From: Streptomyces sp. NBC_01306
GTDB lineage: Bacteria; Actinomycetota; Actinomycetes; Streptomycetales; Streptomycetaceae
Direction of reading: 5' to 3'
Assembly: GCF_026340465.1 (NCBI RefSeq)
Contig: NZ_JAPEPC010000001.1
Location: 1,863,501 to 1,927,500, forward strand
Length of the DNA stretch: 64,000 bases
The stretch's first letter is position 1, and each line of letters starts with the position of its first letter. This document shows, piece after piece, positions 34,497-43,360 of the stretch. Position numbers and translations under genes: made by a program. The notes beneath the pieces are model-generated. The model was not told where the DNA came from and did not search any database. It worked only from the letters and a program-made list of their open reading frames with translations.

Positions 34497-34539
34497 GCTC
34501 CGTTCGCCACCTTCGCCACGTTCACCGAGACAAGCGACG
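34497..34539 (-). repeat. Right copy of the 43-nt inverted repeat
   Basis: It begins GCTCCGTTCGCCACCTTCGC on the plus strand. The reverse strand matches 31460-31502 at 37/43 positions. Confidence 0.7.
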
Positions 34540-34602
34540 CCCGGCCCTGCCGTTCAGAAGCTGAACGGCGCCCGGGCAGGCGGTGCCCCCAGCGCACCCT
34601 GA

Positions 34603-34631
34603 TGCTCTCGCTGTCCGAGGTAGCGAGAGCA
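34603..34631 (-). terminator. Terminator of the HAD-methyltransferase-kinase operon
   Basis: TGCTCTCGCT (34603-34612) pairs perfectly with AGCGAGAGCA (34622-34631), eight bases past the HAD stop codon. Confidence 0.7.
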
Positions 34632-34638
34632 CCATTCG

Positions 34639-35184
34639 TCAGGCGGCTCGGGCTACGGGCAACTGCGCGACCCACCTCGTGACCTCGGTCAGGTGCTCGG
34701 GCTGTAGACCGAGGTGCGGGTCGGGCTGAACGAGGAGGGTTGCCGTTCCCATCGCGGTGCGCTCCATCGCCCATTCATGGTCGAGGCCGGTGAAGTCGTC
34801 GTCGATCCAGACGGCGGGAGCTCTGCCGAGCCAGGGGTCGACGTGGTCGCGTTTCCAGAGGTAGCCGTCGGGGTGACTGGTGGTGATCTGGGGGCGAGGC
34901 AGGTCGAGGTAAGGGAAGTCGGGCAGCCCCAGGAGGGGGCCGATGATCGTGGAGGCGCCCTTGCGCCAGCTCGTGCACCAGACGGGGGTAACGAGTCCGC
35001 TGGTCACGAGGTCAGTGAGAATGACGCCCTGTCTCGGGTCGAGCCAGATGGGCACGGGGTCGTCGGGGTGCCGACCGGCGGGCAGGACGGTGTGACGGAC
35101 GTGGGTGGGCGGGATGCTGCCGTCGGCGGCCGGGAACGGGATGAGGACGCCGTCGATGTCCAGGAGCAGGTAGGGCAGGGTCAT
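34639..35184 (-). CDS. HAD-superfamily phosphatase-like protein
   Basis: 181 residues. The N-terminus is [12 protein letters not shown], the DxD(G)V motif I of HAD phosphatases; the last motif is VWIDDDFTG, with acidic metal ligands. The fold and length resemble the HAD domain found in Swiss-army-knife RNA repair proteins. It sits at the 3' end of a four-gene minus-strand operon with a methyltransferase, an APH-like kinase and an unknown protein. The substrate is unknown. Confidence 0.75.
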   Translation of the reverse strand: MTLPYLLLDIDGVLIPFPAADGSIPPTHVRHTVLPAGRHPDDPVPIWLDPRQGVILTDLVTSGLVTPVWCTSWRKGASTIIGPLLGLPDFPYLDLPRPQITTSHPDGYLWKRDHVDPWLGRAPAVWIDDDFTGLDHEWAMERTAMGTATLLVQPDPHLGLQPEHLTEVTRWVAQLPVARAA

Positions 35185-35199
35185 CGTTGCCTCCGTCGG

Positions 35200-35892
35200 T
35201 CAGCGTTTGCGGGCAGTGATCAGGAGGGTGGTGGGCCACGGGTCGCGGCGCGGGTGCCGCAGCTCCACCGTCGAGGTGACGCGCAGGCCCGCCCGGGAGA
35301 GGTGGGATCTCCAGCGGTGGGCGTCGAACTCCCATCGAGTGAGGGGCAATCGGGTGCGGTCGGGCATGGTGACGTAGTCCTCGCGCGGACGGTTGTCCGT
35401 GGATGGATGTCTTCCGGCCCGTGCCGGGTGAGGGACGGAGAAGGCCAGGACACCGCCAGGCTTCAGGCGTCGGGAAACGGCGGTGAGGAGGAGCGCGGGG
35501 GCGACGAGGCCGACGGCACCGAAGACGGAGTAGATCGCGTCGAAGGTCTGGCCGGTGGCCTGCAGATGGTGCAGTGCGTGGCCGGCGGCGAAGGTGGCGC
35601 CGTCGATGTGGCCGTAGTGGGAGCGGGCGCGGCGTACCTGGAGGCCGACCAAGTCTACGCCGGTGACGCGGGCCTGGTGGTGCTTCGCGAGGTGGGCCAC
35701 GTTGTGGCCGGGGCCGCAGCCCAGCTCCAGGACGCGTTTGCCGCACAGGTCCCGGCCCAGGATCTCGGCGCCGGGACCGATGCCCGCGTGGGTGCTCCAT
35801 TCCATCCGGGCCGGTGCGCTGAGGGCGTGCGCGGGAGCAGCGGCTGTGCGCTGGGCTGCGTGGGCGTACCAGGGGGAAATCTGGGCGAGCAC
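35200..35892 (-). CDS. Class I SAM-dependent methyltransferase
   Basis: 230 residues. The AdoMet-binding motif is VLELGCGPGHNVAHLA, then VTGVDLVGLQVRRAR, FDAIYSVFGAVG and the post-motif LKPGGVLAFSVPHP. A long N-terminal helical cap precedes it. The start may be ATG 35892, one base from the end of the kinase gene, suggesting coupled expression. The substrate is unknown. Confidence 0.85.
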   Translation of the reverse strand: MLAQISPWYAHAAQRTAAAPAHALSAPARMEWSTHAGIGPGAEILGRDLCGKRVLELGCGPGHNVAHLAKHHQARVTGVDLVGLQVRRARSHYGHIDGATFAAGHALHHLQATGQTFDAIYSVFGAVGLVAPALLLTAVSRRLKPGGVLAFSVPHPARAGRHPSTDNRPREDYVTMPDRTRLPLTRWEFDAHRWRSHLSRAGLRVTSTVELRHPRRDPWPTTLLITARKR

Positions 35893-36804
35893 CTAGACCT
35901 CCAGGAGTTGGACCACGTCGTTGAGGTGGCGGCGGACAACGGGGATGTACGCGGGGTCCTTGGCCGGGTCGTCGATCCAGCGGATGGCCTGCTCCATGAA
36001 CCACTCCACGGCCCACATGCGGTGCCAGCCCAGGGCCCATGCCTCTGCGGCCAGTCCGCCCCGCGTGGCGAGGGCGTCCTCGTGCCCGCCCGCGGTGACG
36101 TACTGCTCCAGGAGCACCCGCATGCGGAAGGGGCTCGGCACGTCGGTGGTTCCGTGGTACGAGGCGAGGTCGATCAGGCCGGGCCCGGTGAAGGCGCGGG
36201 CGAAGTCGAGAAGGTGCCAGCCGTGTTCTCCGATGTGGACGCTCGTGGGGTGGAACTCGGAGTGGACCCAGCCGAACGGGTCGAGCGTCGCCCCCTGGAC
36301 ACGGGACTCGGCTGCGGCAGAGATCTTCTCCAGCGCGGTCTCGATGTCGTCGCAGTCCGTCCATCGGTCGGCTTTCCGCAGCCGCTGGAGGTGATCGAGG
36401 GCTCGGCCGGGCAGGGCTGCGAGGCCCGCTCCGTCGAGGAGGGGCAGACCGCCCGCGGGACGGGCGGCGTGGAGCATGACGGCGGCGGCGACACCGTCGA
36501 GGTCGTCGGCGTTCCGTACGGGAGTGCCGAGGTCGTCCATGAGCATCCCGAGCCACTTGTCCTGCGTGGCAGTGGCGTGGAGGGCGGGGACCGGGAGGCC
36601 GCGCTGGTATGCCGCCCGCAGGGCCTGGGCCTCGCGGTCGAAGGGCTCCTTGGCGTACTTGAAAACGGCTGTGGTGCCGTCGGGGAAGGTGACGCGTTCG
36701 ACGCCGGACATGCCCCAGACGCGAATCTCGGCACGTTCGGGGAGGGGCTTGCCGACGAGGGTGCACAGGTCGTCCAGCAGGGCGGCGGACAGGCTCTGGT
36801 CCAT
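35893..36804 (-). CDS. Aminoglycoside-phosphotransferase-like kinase, variant catalytic loop
   Basis: 303 residues of APH fold: an N-lobe with TAVFKYAKEPFDREAQAL and a C-lobe loop HSEFHPTSVHIGEHGWHLLDF. In typical family members the loop is HxDxxxxN and the metal motif is D-F/W-(D/E). Here the Asp is Glu (HSEFH) and the Asn is Ser, so phosphotransfer may be altered or lost. It is in an operon with a methyltransferase and a HAD phosphatase-like gene, suggesting a small-molecule or nucleotide modification module rather than antibiotic resistance. Confidence 0.75.
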   Translation of the reverse strand: MDQSLSAALLDDLCTLVGKPLPERAEIRVWGMSGVERVTFPDGTTAVFKYAKEPFDREAQALRAAYQRGLPVPALHATATQDKWLGMLMDDLGTPVRNADDLDGVAAAVMLHAARPAGGLPLLDGAGLAALPGRALDHLQRLRKADRWTDCDDIETALEKISAAAESRVQGATLDPFGWVHSEFHPTSVHIGEHGWHLLDFARAFTGPGLIDLASYHGTTDVPSPFRMRVLLEQYVTAGGHEDALATRGGLAAEAWALGWHRMWAVEWFMEQAIRWIDDPAKDPAYIPVVRRHLNDVVQLLEV

Positions 36805-36880
36805 GGGGGTCTCCAGGGGCTGGTGGGCTCCGGGGCGGGCGCGCGCGAGCTGGCCCGCCCCGGAGCCGTACTGGGGTGGG

Positions 36881-37630
36881 TTACTCGGCTGCGGTCACGC
36901 GGCGGGCGTAGACCTGCTCGATCCAGCCCGCCTTGAACTCGGCCAGGTCGTCACGGAAGTTGGCCATCGAGGCACCGTAGGGTGCGACGACGCCGCCGGA
37001 CTGGTCCGGCACGGACTGGCAGCCGTGCACGAGCCGGCCGCCGAGCGCGGTGTGGGCCTTGATGGACTCGATCCGGCGGTGCTCGTTGAACCAGCCGCCG
37101 TGGTAGACCTCGTCCAGCATTCCGCCCGTCGCGTCGTCCAGGTCGAAGACGACGGACGTGGCGGCGGGGAAGAACCAGCACGGGCCGACGTTGGAGATGT
37201 GTCCGTCCAGCTCGACCTTGTTGAGCGCCATCAGCGTGGCCGCCTCGCGCAGCATGCGCAGGTGGTCGGCGGTGATCTGCGGGAGGTCGAGGCCGGCCAG
37301 GTGTTCCTCGCGGAAGAGGTACGTGTACACCCCGTACGCCGTCGCCAGCACGCGGGCCGCATCGGAGGTGGACTCGCCGTGGTTCTTGATGAAGTCGAGC
37401 GCGAGCTGCTCGACCGCGCTCTCGGTCGTCTCGTCTACGTCGAGGAGCTGGGCCTTCACCAAGTCCCAATCGGCGACGAGCCAGGTGCTGGACTCGAAGC
37501 GGAAGAAGTACTCGGCCGGGTTGATGATGATGCGCCGGCCGTCCACCTGGATGCCGGGCAGGCGGTTCCAGCGCGGGTCGAAGGCGTCGGGCAGCTCGAC
37601 CGTGATGGTCGCGGTGTCGATGGTGGTCAC
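36881..37630 (-). CDS. Uncharacterised conserved protein, first gene of the kinase operon
   Basis: 249 residues from GTG 37630, preceded by GGAGA; the longer upstream frame has poor codon use. I recognise no family. Visible features are GIQVDGRRIIINPAEYFFRFE near the N-terminus, a helical middle (VEQLALDFIKNHGESTSDAARVL), and a Cys/His-containing segment (HISNVGPCWFFPAATSVVFDL). The C-terminus is basic and helical. Confidence 0.7.
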   Translation of the reverse strand: MTTIDTATITVELPDAFDPRWNRLPGIQVDGRRIIINPAEYFFRFESSTWLVADWDLVKAQLLDVDETTESAVEQLALDFIKNHGESTSDAARVLATAYGVYTYLFREEHLAGLDLPQITADHLRMLREAATLMALNKVELDGHISNVGPCWFFPAATSVVFDLDDATGGMLDEVYHGGWFNEHRRIESIKAHTALGGRLVHGCQSVPDQSGGVVAPYGASMANFRDDLAEFKAGWIEQVYARRVTAAE

Positions 37631-37833
37631 CGTGTCTCCGTCTCTGATCGTCCGGGCCCGGGGCACAGGAATGCCCGAGCCCGTTAGGGCGTACGGAACT
37701 TGGGGGCCGCCCGGCCCGCGATGCCGTGAGTGGGGCGGCTGTCGATAAGTGAACCGTCCGCTACGCAGAGTGGGTACGGTGTGAGCGAGGCCAAGCGGTA
37801 TACACGGTTTACGGATCCGGAGCGGAGGCGATC
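37631..37833. promoter_or_regulatory. Divergent promoter region of the kinase operon and HTH-TPR/NUDIX genes
   Basis: It lies between a minus-strand and a plus-strand start. A GTATAC-centred segment (37797-37805) and a GC-rich tract are visible; no clear operator is recognised. GGAGG at 37821-37828 serves the downstream GTG. Confidence 0.4.
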
Positions 37834-39189
37834 GTGCCGGCACCGACCAGCGCCAACTCCCGCCTGCGCGACACGATCAACGCCGCCGGGTGCACGTACG
37901 AGGCACTCGCCAAGGACGTACGCCGCATCGCCGCCGAGAACGGCGAACTGCTCCAGACCAACAAGTCGGCCATCTCCCACTGGGTGGGCGGTGCCCGCAC
38001 ACCGTCCGGCCAGGCAGGCCAGTACCTCGCCGAAGCCCTCTCCCGGCGGCTGGGCCGCGTCGTCACCCGAACCGAGCTCGGCCTCCACTCACCCGACACG
38101 GAGTCGCCACCGGACACCGACCCCGTCACCGCGGTCACCGACCTCGGCCGCGCGGACGTCGAGCGCCGCCGCTTCCTCGCCATCGCCGCCTTCACCACGG
38201 CTGGCGTCGCCATGCCGCTCCTGCACGACCACGAAGCCACCTCGCGGATGCTCCGCGCCCGCACCGCCCGCTCCCTCGTCGGCAGCGACGACATCGACGT
38301 CGTACGACAGATCACGGCAGCCTTCAGCGCCGCCGACGAACGCCTCGGCGGCGGCCACGGCCTGACCACAGTCACCGCGTACCTCGCCGACACGGCAGCC
38401 CCCATGCTGCGCGGCCGCTTTCCCACAGAAGCCTTACGCCAGGCCGCTTTCGGCGCTGTCGCCGAACTTGCCTACCTCGCAGGGTGGAAGCACCACGACC
38501 TTGGACACGAAGGCGCTGCCCAGCGCTACTACCAGGTCGGCTACCAACTCGCCTGCGAAGCCGACCCCCACGGCCACGCCGCCTGGATGATGCGTGCCCT
38601 CGCCCATCAATCCCTCAGCCTCAAGCAACCCCACCACTGCGTGGACCTCGTCAAAGGAGCCCTCACCCGCGGCCTCGGCCACGTAGACGGCCAGACCGAA
38701 GCCCTCCTCCACATCACGCACGCCCGCGCCTATGCAGCCGTCGGCGAGAATCCCTTGGCCGCCCGCGCTCTCCTCGCCGCCGAAGACGCCCTCCTGCGCG
38801 AGGACGGACCCCAGCCCAGTTTCTCCCGCGTCAGCGGCCCCGCTGCCGGCACCGTGGCCAGCCACACCGCACGCACGTTGACCGACCTCGCCGACCACAT
38901 CGGCACGGAACAGCAGCACCGCGACGCCCTCACTCGCTGGGACCCGGAGAAGTACAAGCGCGTCCACGCCCTCACCCACGCCGACCTCGGCGACAGCCTC
39001 GCCGCCCAAGCCCGTGCCGACGAAGCGGTCGCGGCCTGGACCCAGGCCCTGGTCCTCATGGAGGGCATGACCTCAGACCGCACCCGCAAGGCGATCACCT
39101 CAATCCGCTCCACGCTTGCGATTTACCAGCGCCGCCGCGTCCCCGGAGCCGCAGATCTCACCCGCCGAGCCCGCGAGGCCCTCGCCTAA
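37834..39189 (+). CDS. XRE-type helix-turn-helix regulator with TPR-like domain
   Basis: 451 residues from GTG 37834. The N-terminal HTH (LRDTINAAGCTYEALAKDVR, AISHWVGGARTPS) is followed by a twin-arginine-like, hydrophobic segment (ERRRFLAIAAFTTAGVAMPL) common in Streptomyces regulators of this size. The remainder is helical with TPR-like repeats (AAQRYYQVGYQLACEADPHG, ARALLAAEDALL). It is divergent from the kinase operon and directly upstream of the NUDIX gene; it probably controls one or both. Confidence 0.8.
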   Translation: MPAPTSANSRLRDTINAAGCTYEALAKDVRRIAAENGELLQTNKSAISHWVGGARTPSGQAGQYLAEALSRRLGRVVTRTELGLHSPDTESPPDTDPVTAVTDLGRADVERRRFLAIAAFTTAGVAMPLLHDHEATSRMLRARTARSLVGSDDIDVVRQITAAFSAADERLGGGHGLTTVTAYLADTAAPMLRGRFPTEALRQAAFGAVAELAYLAGWKHHDLGHEGAAQRYYQVGYQLACEADPHGHAAWMMRALAHQSLSLKQPHHCVDLVKGALTRGLGHVDGQTEALLHITHARAYAAVGENPLAARALLAAEDALLREDGPQPSFSRVSGPAAGTVASHTARTLTDLADHIGTEQQHRDALTRWDPEKYKRVHALTHADLGDSLAAQARADEAVAAWTQALVLMEGMTSDRTRKAITSIRSTLAIYQRRRVPGAADLTRRAREALA

Positions 39190-39223
39190 CATGCCCAACA
39201 ACCTGCCCGAAGAAGGGAACTCC

Positions 39224-39721
39224 GTGACTCAGCAGACCGACAACCGCCCCCCAGCCCTCAAGCCGGCGCTCGACTCGATGACGCTGCTGGTCGCGGCCGT
39301 CATTGTCCACGACAGGGCAACCAACCGCGTCGTGCTCCTCCAGCGCAGCGAGAACGCCAAGTTCGCCCAGGGCCTGTGGGACCTCCCCGTCGGCAAGAGC
39401 GAGCCCGGTGAGCCCATCACCGAGACTGCGGTCCGCGAGCTCTACGAGGAGACCGGCCTCGCCGTGAAGCCGGAGTCCCTCAAGGTCGCCCACATCATCC
39501 ACGGAGCCTGGGGCGTCGAAGCTCCCAACGGCTTCCTCACGGTCGTCTTCGCCGCCCACGACTGGACCGGTGAACCCGAAAACCGCGAACCCCGCAAGCA
39601 TGCCCAGGTCTGCTGGGTCGATACCGACGCCGTGCCAGAGGAGTTTGTAGACACGACTGCCAGCGCGCTCCACCGTTACCTGACTGCGGGGCCGCACGTT
39701 TCCCTGGGCGGCTGGGACTGA
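39224..39721 (+). CDS. NUDIX hydrolase
   Basis: 165 residues from GTG 39224, which has AGAAGGGA at proper spacing; ATG 39191 would start inside a poor N-terminus. The Nudix box is complete: G-KSEPG-E-PITETAV-REL-YEE-TGL (GX5EX7REUXEEXGU). The strand VVLLQRSENAKFAQGLWDLP precedes it. It hydrolyses a nucleoside diphosphate linked to another group; the substrate is unknown. It is co-directional with the HTH-TPR regulator gene. Confidence 0.9.
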   Translation: MTQQTDNRPPALKPALDSMTLLVAAVIVHDRATNRVVLLQRSENAKFAQGLWDLPVGKSEPGEPITETAVRELYEETGLAVKPESLKVAHIIHGAWGVEAPNGFLTVVFAAHDWTGEPENREPRKHAQVCWVDTDAVPEEFVDTTASALHRYLTAGPHVSLGGWD

Positions 39722-39925
39722 CTCCGATGCCACCCAGAGGACCGAACGGGCCAGCCCCGGCGCCCAGGCGGCACCATCGAGAGGAACCTGCCAAGAATCG
39801 AGAAGTGCAAGCGGCGACCCACTTCGCAAGATGTGCAGAACGCGTGCAGATTTGTGTGAGCCACGGCATACTTGGCCGCAGTTCTCCCGGGGTGGGGATG
39901 AACGCACTGCTAAGGGGAGAGTCCG

Positions 39926-42900
39926 GTGCGAGAGCATGTGAATGACCGCTATTTTATTATCGAAGGATTCAAACGGTTCGGTGGACTTGGCGAGGTCCAT
40001 AAGGCCGTCGACTTCGAAGCGGGCGGCTCTCATGTCGCGATTAAGTTCATTCGCGGCGTCCCAGACGAGCGCATTACCCGACAGCTCTTTCAACGGGAGT
40101 CAGAGGCGCTGCGCGCCGTTCGCCATCCAAATATTGTGCGTCTCCTTGATTCTGGTTGGGACACAGTACGGGAAAGCTATTTTTTGGTTCTCGAGTGGCT
40201 CAACGAATCACTGGCGGACCGTCTTGAACGAGAAGGCCCCTTCACTTGGGAGCGCCTAGCTTCAGGAGTTGCCCACCCGCTCGCAGAGGCATTGGCGCAT
40301 GCGCATTTGAGTGGCGTTGCCCATAGGGACATCAAACCTCAGAATGTCATGTTTGACGATACCGGGTCACCCAAACTGGCCGATTTCGGGATCGCGAAAA
40401 TAGAAGAAAAAATCAGCCCCCCAGGGCTGACCGTGGGAGATTTCAGATCAGAGCCGTATGCGCTACCTGATGGCGATATAGCCGCACTCCCGTACGTTCG
40501 AGACGTCTACGCTTTCGGCGTACTCCTTATTCAGGCCCTGTCTGATGAGACATTGAGGCGCCACCAAGATATCCAGCCAGCGCTGCAGCGAGCAAACGTT
40601 CCACCGGACGTCCGTCGACTCCTCGAAGACTGCGTTGCGAATGATGAGGTTCGGCGCCCTGCCAATGGAACAGTAGTAGCTCAAAGGCTGACCGCTATAG
40701 GCGATGCACGAGCCTCACGCCCAGAAGTCGGCGCAGGAGTAGTTTGGCTACAACTGACGCGTGCAGCGATCACGAAAATTTTGGGGGACCAAGGAGTCGA
40801 CGATCGCCATGCGGCTGCAAGCATTATCCAGCGTGACCTCAGCAGAGGAGCACAGGGAGAATTCCGTTTCGATGCCGCAAATCAAATTCATGATCTAGAG
40901 ACAGTCTATCTCACCGGCTATGAATACCAGATGACACTGAAGCGTCATCAGACAGAGCCGGCATGGGTAATCGTCGGAGTCAAGAAGTGTGAAGAAGAGT
41001 GGCGCGACAAGGCACAGCGGGTAGCTTGCCCCCTTGGTAGAAATTTCTCCTTCCAATGTTCTCGACCATCGGATATTGGCAGAGCAAAGAGCGGCCTCGA
41101 TTCACTCATTGCTTCTCTTGCGAAGCACATGGAGGCGCGCAAAGAAGCGCACGTTGCTGCCCGCGGCCAAAAAGAAGAGAACGAGCTATTTGACAAATGG
41201 CTTCAGGTTCTCGACGCCCGCGAGGACCTAGCTCGTGGTGAACGACGCCCGCTAGACTATCGGGGTCGTGTGGTAGCCAGAAACGGGAGGGATGTCACTT
41301 TTTCGCTTGCCGAAGAAGTACGTCTCGATCTAGTTGGTCAAGAATGGGAAGTCGTAATCCCAGAGGCGCGACGTACTTTGGCCCGCGGAGAGGTCGTCAG
41401 CCATGAGGGGGAAGAGATCACACTGCGCTTCCGAAGGGAACCGCGCAACCTTCCCAACAGAGGGCAGCTGGTTCCGTATCTGGAAGCCACCAAAGTAGCT
41501 CTTATCCGCCAGCAGGAAGCAGTTGAGCGAATCAAAAATGGGACCGCAGTTAGACCCGATCTCCGCTCTCTGCTACTAGACCCAGCTAGTGCGTCGATTC
41601 CAGAGCAAATTGTCATCGAATCATGGCAGCGCGAGGAACTCGATGAGAGCAAGCGGCTGGCGGTCTCTTACGCCCTCGGAGCGAAGGATTTTTTGCTGAT
41701 TCAAGGACCTCCTGGCACAGGCAAAACGAGCGTCATTACGGAGATCGTTTCTCAACTCCTGCAGAGTCGTCCTGAATCTAGAGTATTGATTGTTAGCCAA
41801 ACTCACGTTGCGGTTGACAACGCACTCGGTCGACTTCACGAGGCAGGAATTCCCGGCTTGGTTCGCCTTGGCCGTCCGGAGGATCCACATGTAGATTCCA
41901 CAGTCCAGCATTTGCTGCTGGACAAGGCTATGGAGCGATGGGCTCGCGGAATCCAGAAGCGGACCGAGGACTTCCTGGATGCTGAAGCCCAGCGTCACGG
42001 TATTGAAAAATCTCACCTTCGAGCCGCTCTGATGCTTCAGCAACTTGCTAATGTATTGGATGAGATAAGCGTTGTCGAAAACAGGGTGGCAAGCCTGTCG
42101 CAGTCCGAACCGTCTTCGGACCTAGCGACAGGACTGGGGTTGGCCGAAGATGTTGAGACGAATCGCGACCTCCTAGATAGATTGCTTGAGCGCAAAGAAG
42201 AGCTCCTCAGGTCAGGAAGGGCTGAGATTGCCGGGGAATTGACTCTCCGAGATGCAATTACGCCAGACGAAGCGCGCGATGCGATCGACCTACTGCTCGC
42301 GGGCACTAGTTCCGCGTTTAGACTAGTAAATCTCCTTAAGCTTCAAGCAGACTGGATGTTGCGGCTCACCTCCGACAAGAACCTGGCAACTGTATTTCTG
42401 AAGACAGCCAATGTAGTCGCTGGAACGTGCATTGGATTTCTTGGCCATCGAGCTGTTCGAGACCTAGATTTCGACCTTTGCATCCTAGACGAAGCATCCA
42501 AGGCGACGGCGACAGAAGCTCTTGTTCCTCTCGCGCGGGCCCGACAGTGGATACTGGTTGGAGACACGCGTCAGTTGCCGCCAATGGACGAAGACTTGCT
42601 GCGGTCGGCAGCGAAACTCGAGGAATACGGACTTGACCGAGGTTTTGTGTCGACTACGCTCTTCGACTATCTTATTGCAAAGACCACTTCACCCGTTCAA
42701 CAAGAACTTGTTGAACAGTACCGAATGGTAAGGTCTATTGGCGATCTCGTCTCAACTTGCTTCTATGACGGCAAGCTGAAGTCGCCAAAGAATGACGGTG
42801 CTCACGAATATGACGCACTTTGGGGAGCGGTGTCGTGGATTGACACCGGAAGCCTTGGCGCTGCCCGCTTCCAGCAAGACGGCTCAAGCGGTTCTGTAGC

Positions 42901-43360
42901 AAATCGTGCCGAAGCAGCCTTGGCTGTGAGTAGGCTCAAAGCGATTGACACAGCGATTGAACGTGGGGCGATAAAGTCGTTCGGCGGGAGAAAGGTGTCA
43001 GCATTGGTAATCTCTCCGTACCGACTGCAGGTCGAAGAGATTCATCGCAAGCTTGCCAACGTTCAATTCCAGCACCTTGAAATTTCGGTCGAATCAGTTG
43101 ACGCTGTTCAAGGACGCGAAGCTGATCTTGCTGTCTTTTCGGTAACGCGCAGCAACCCGCAAGGCAAGTTCGGATTCCTTGGGGAGAAATACTGGCGACG
43201 GATTAACGTCGCCCTGTCTCGCGCTAGATACGGGCTTACGATTATTGGGGATGCCGATTTCTGTAGGTCCAGCCCAGGAGCCCTGCAGCAGGTCGTAACC
43301 TATATCGAGGACCACCCGGAGGACTGCAAGATTTCGGAGGCTGAGCGTGTACGAATCTGA
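39926..43360 (+). CDS. mkoA: Ser/Thr kinase-COG1112 helicase fusion, type I Mokosh MkoA
   Basis: 1144 residues from GTG 39926 after GGGGAGA. Residues about 8-270 are a eukaryotic-type kinase: glycine loop FGGLGEVHKA, catalytic loop HRDIKPQNV and DFG as ADFGIAK. A middle region leads to a superfamily 1 Upf1/COG1112-type helicase: Walker A GPPGTGKT (about 595), motif II ILDEASKATA (about 854), GDTRQLPP, VEQYRM, and the C-terminal VDAVQGREADLAVFSVTR with INVALSRAR. This domain pair, followed by a PLD nuclease gene, is the type I Mokosh anti-phage system. Codon use is distinctly less GC-rich than the surrounding genes. Confidence 0.85.
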   Translation: MREHVNDRYFIIEGFKRFGGLGEVHKAVDFEAGGSHVAIKFIRGVPDERITRQLFQRESEALRAVRHPNIVRLLDSGWDTVRESYFLVLEWLNESLADRLEREGPFTWERLASGVAHPLAEALAHAHLSGVAHRDIKPQNVMFDDTGSPKLADFGIAKIEEKISPPGLTVGDFRSEPYALPDGDIAALPYVRDVYAFGVLLIQALSDETLRRHQDIQPALQRANVPPDVRRLLEDCVANDEVRRPANGTVVAQRLTAIGDARASRPEVGAGVVWLQLTRAAITKILGDQGVDDRHAAASIIQRDLSRGAQGEFRFDAANQIHDLETVYLTGYEYQMTLKRHQTEPAWVIVGVKKCEEEWRDKAQRVACPLGRNFSFQCSRPSDIGRAKSGLDSLIASLAKHMEARKEAHVAARGQKEENELFDKWLQVLDAREDLARGERRPLDYRGRVVARNGRDVTFSLAEEVRLDLVGQEWEVVIPEARRTLARGEVVSHEGEEITLRFRREPRNLPNRGQLVPYLEATKVALIRQQEAVERIKNGTAVRPDLRSLLLDPASASIPEQIVIESWQREELDESKRLAVSYALGAKDFLLIQGPPGTGKTSVITEIVSQLLQSRPESRVLIVSQTHVAVDNALGRLHEAGIPGLVRLGRPEDPHVDSTVQHLLLDKAMERWARGIQKRTEDFLDAEAQRHGIEKSHLRAALMLQQLANVLDEISVVENRVASLSQSEPSSDLATGLGLAEDVETNRDLLDRLLERKEELLRSGRAEIAGELTLRDAITPDEARDAIDLLLAGTSSAFRLVNLLKLQADWMLRLTSDKNLATVFLKTANVVAGTCIGFLGHRAVRDLDFDLCILDEASKATATEALVPLARARQWILVGDTRQLPPMDEDLLRSAAKLEEYGLDRGFVSTTLFDYLIAKTTSPVQQELVEQYRMVRSIGDLVSTCFYDGKLKSPKNDGAHEYDALWGAVSWIDTGSLGAARFQQDGSSGSVANRAEAALAVSRLKAIDTAIERGAIKSFGGRKVSALVISPYRLQVEEIHRKLANVQFQHLEISVESVDAVQGREADLAVFSVTRSNPQGKFGFLGEKYWRRINVALSRARYGLTIIGDADFCRSSPGALQQVVTYIEDHPEDCKISEAERVRI

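Larger units (their letters stand above)
34251..34638. other. 388-bp intergenic region with terminators and a repeat copy
   Basis: It holds a terminator for the ParB-like/GIY-YIG operon, the right copy of the 43-nt repeat, and a terminator for the convergent HAD operon. No convincing gene is seen. Confidence 0.5.
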
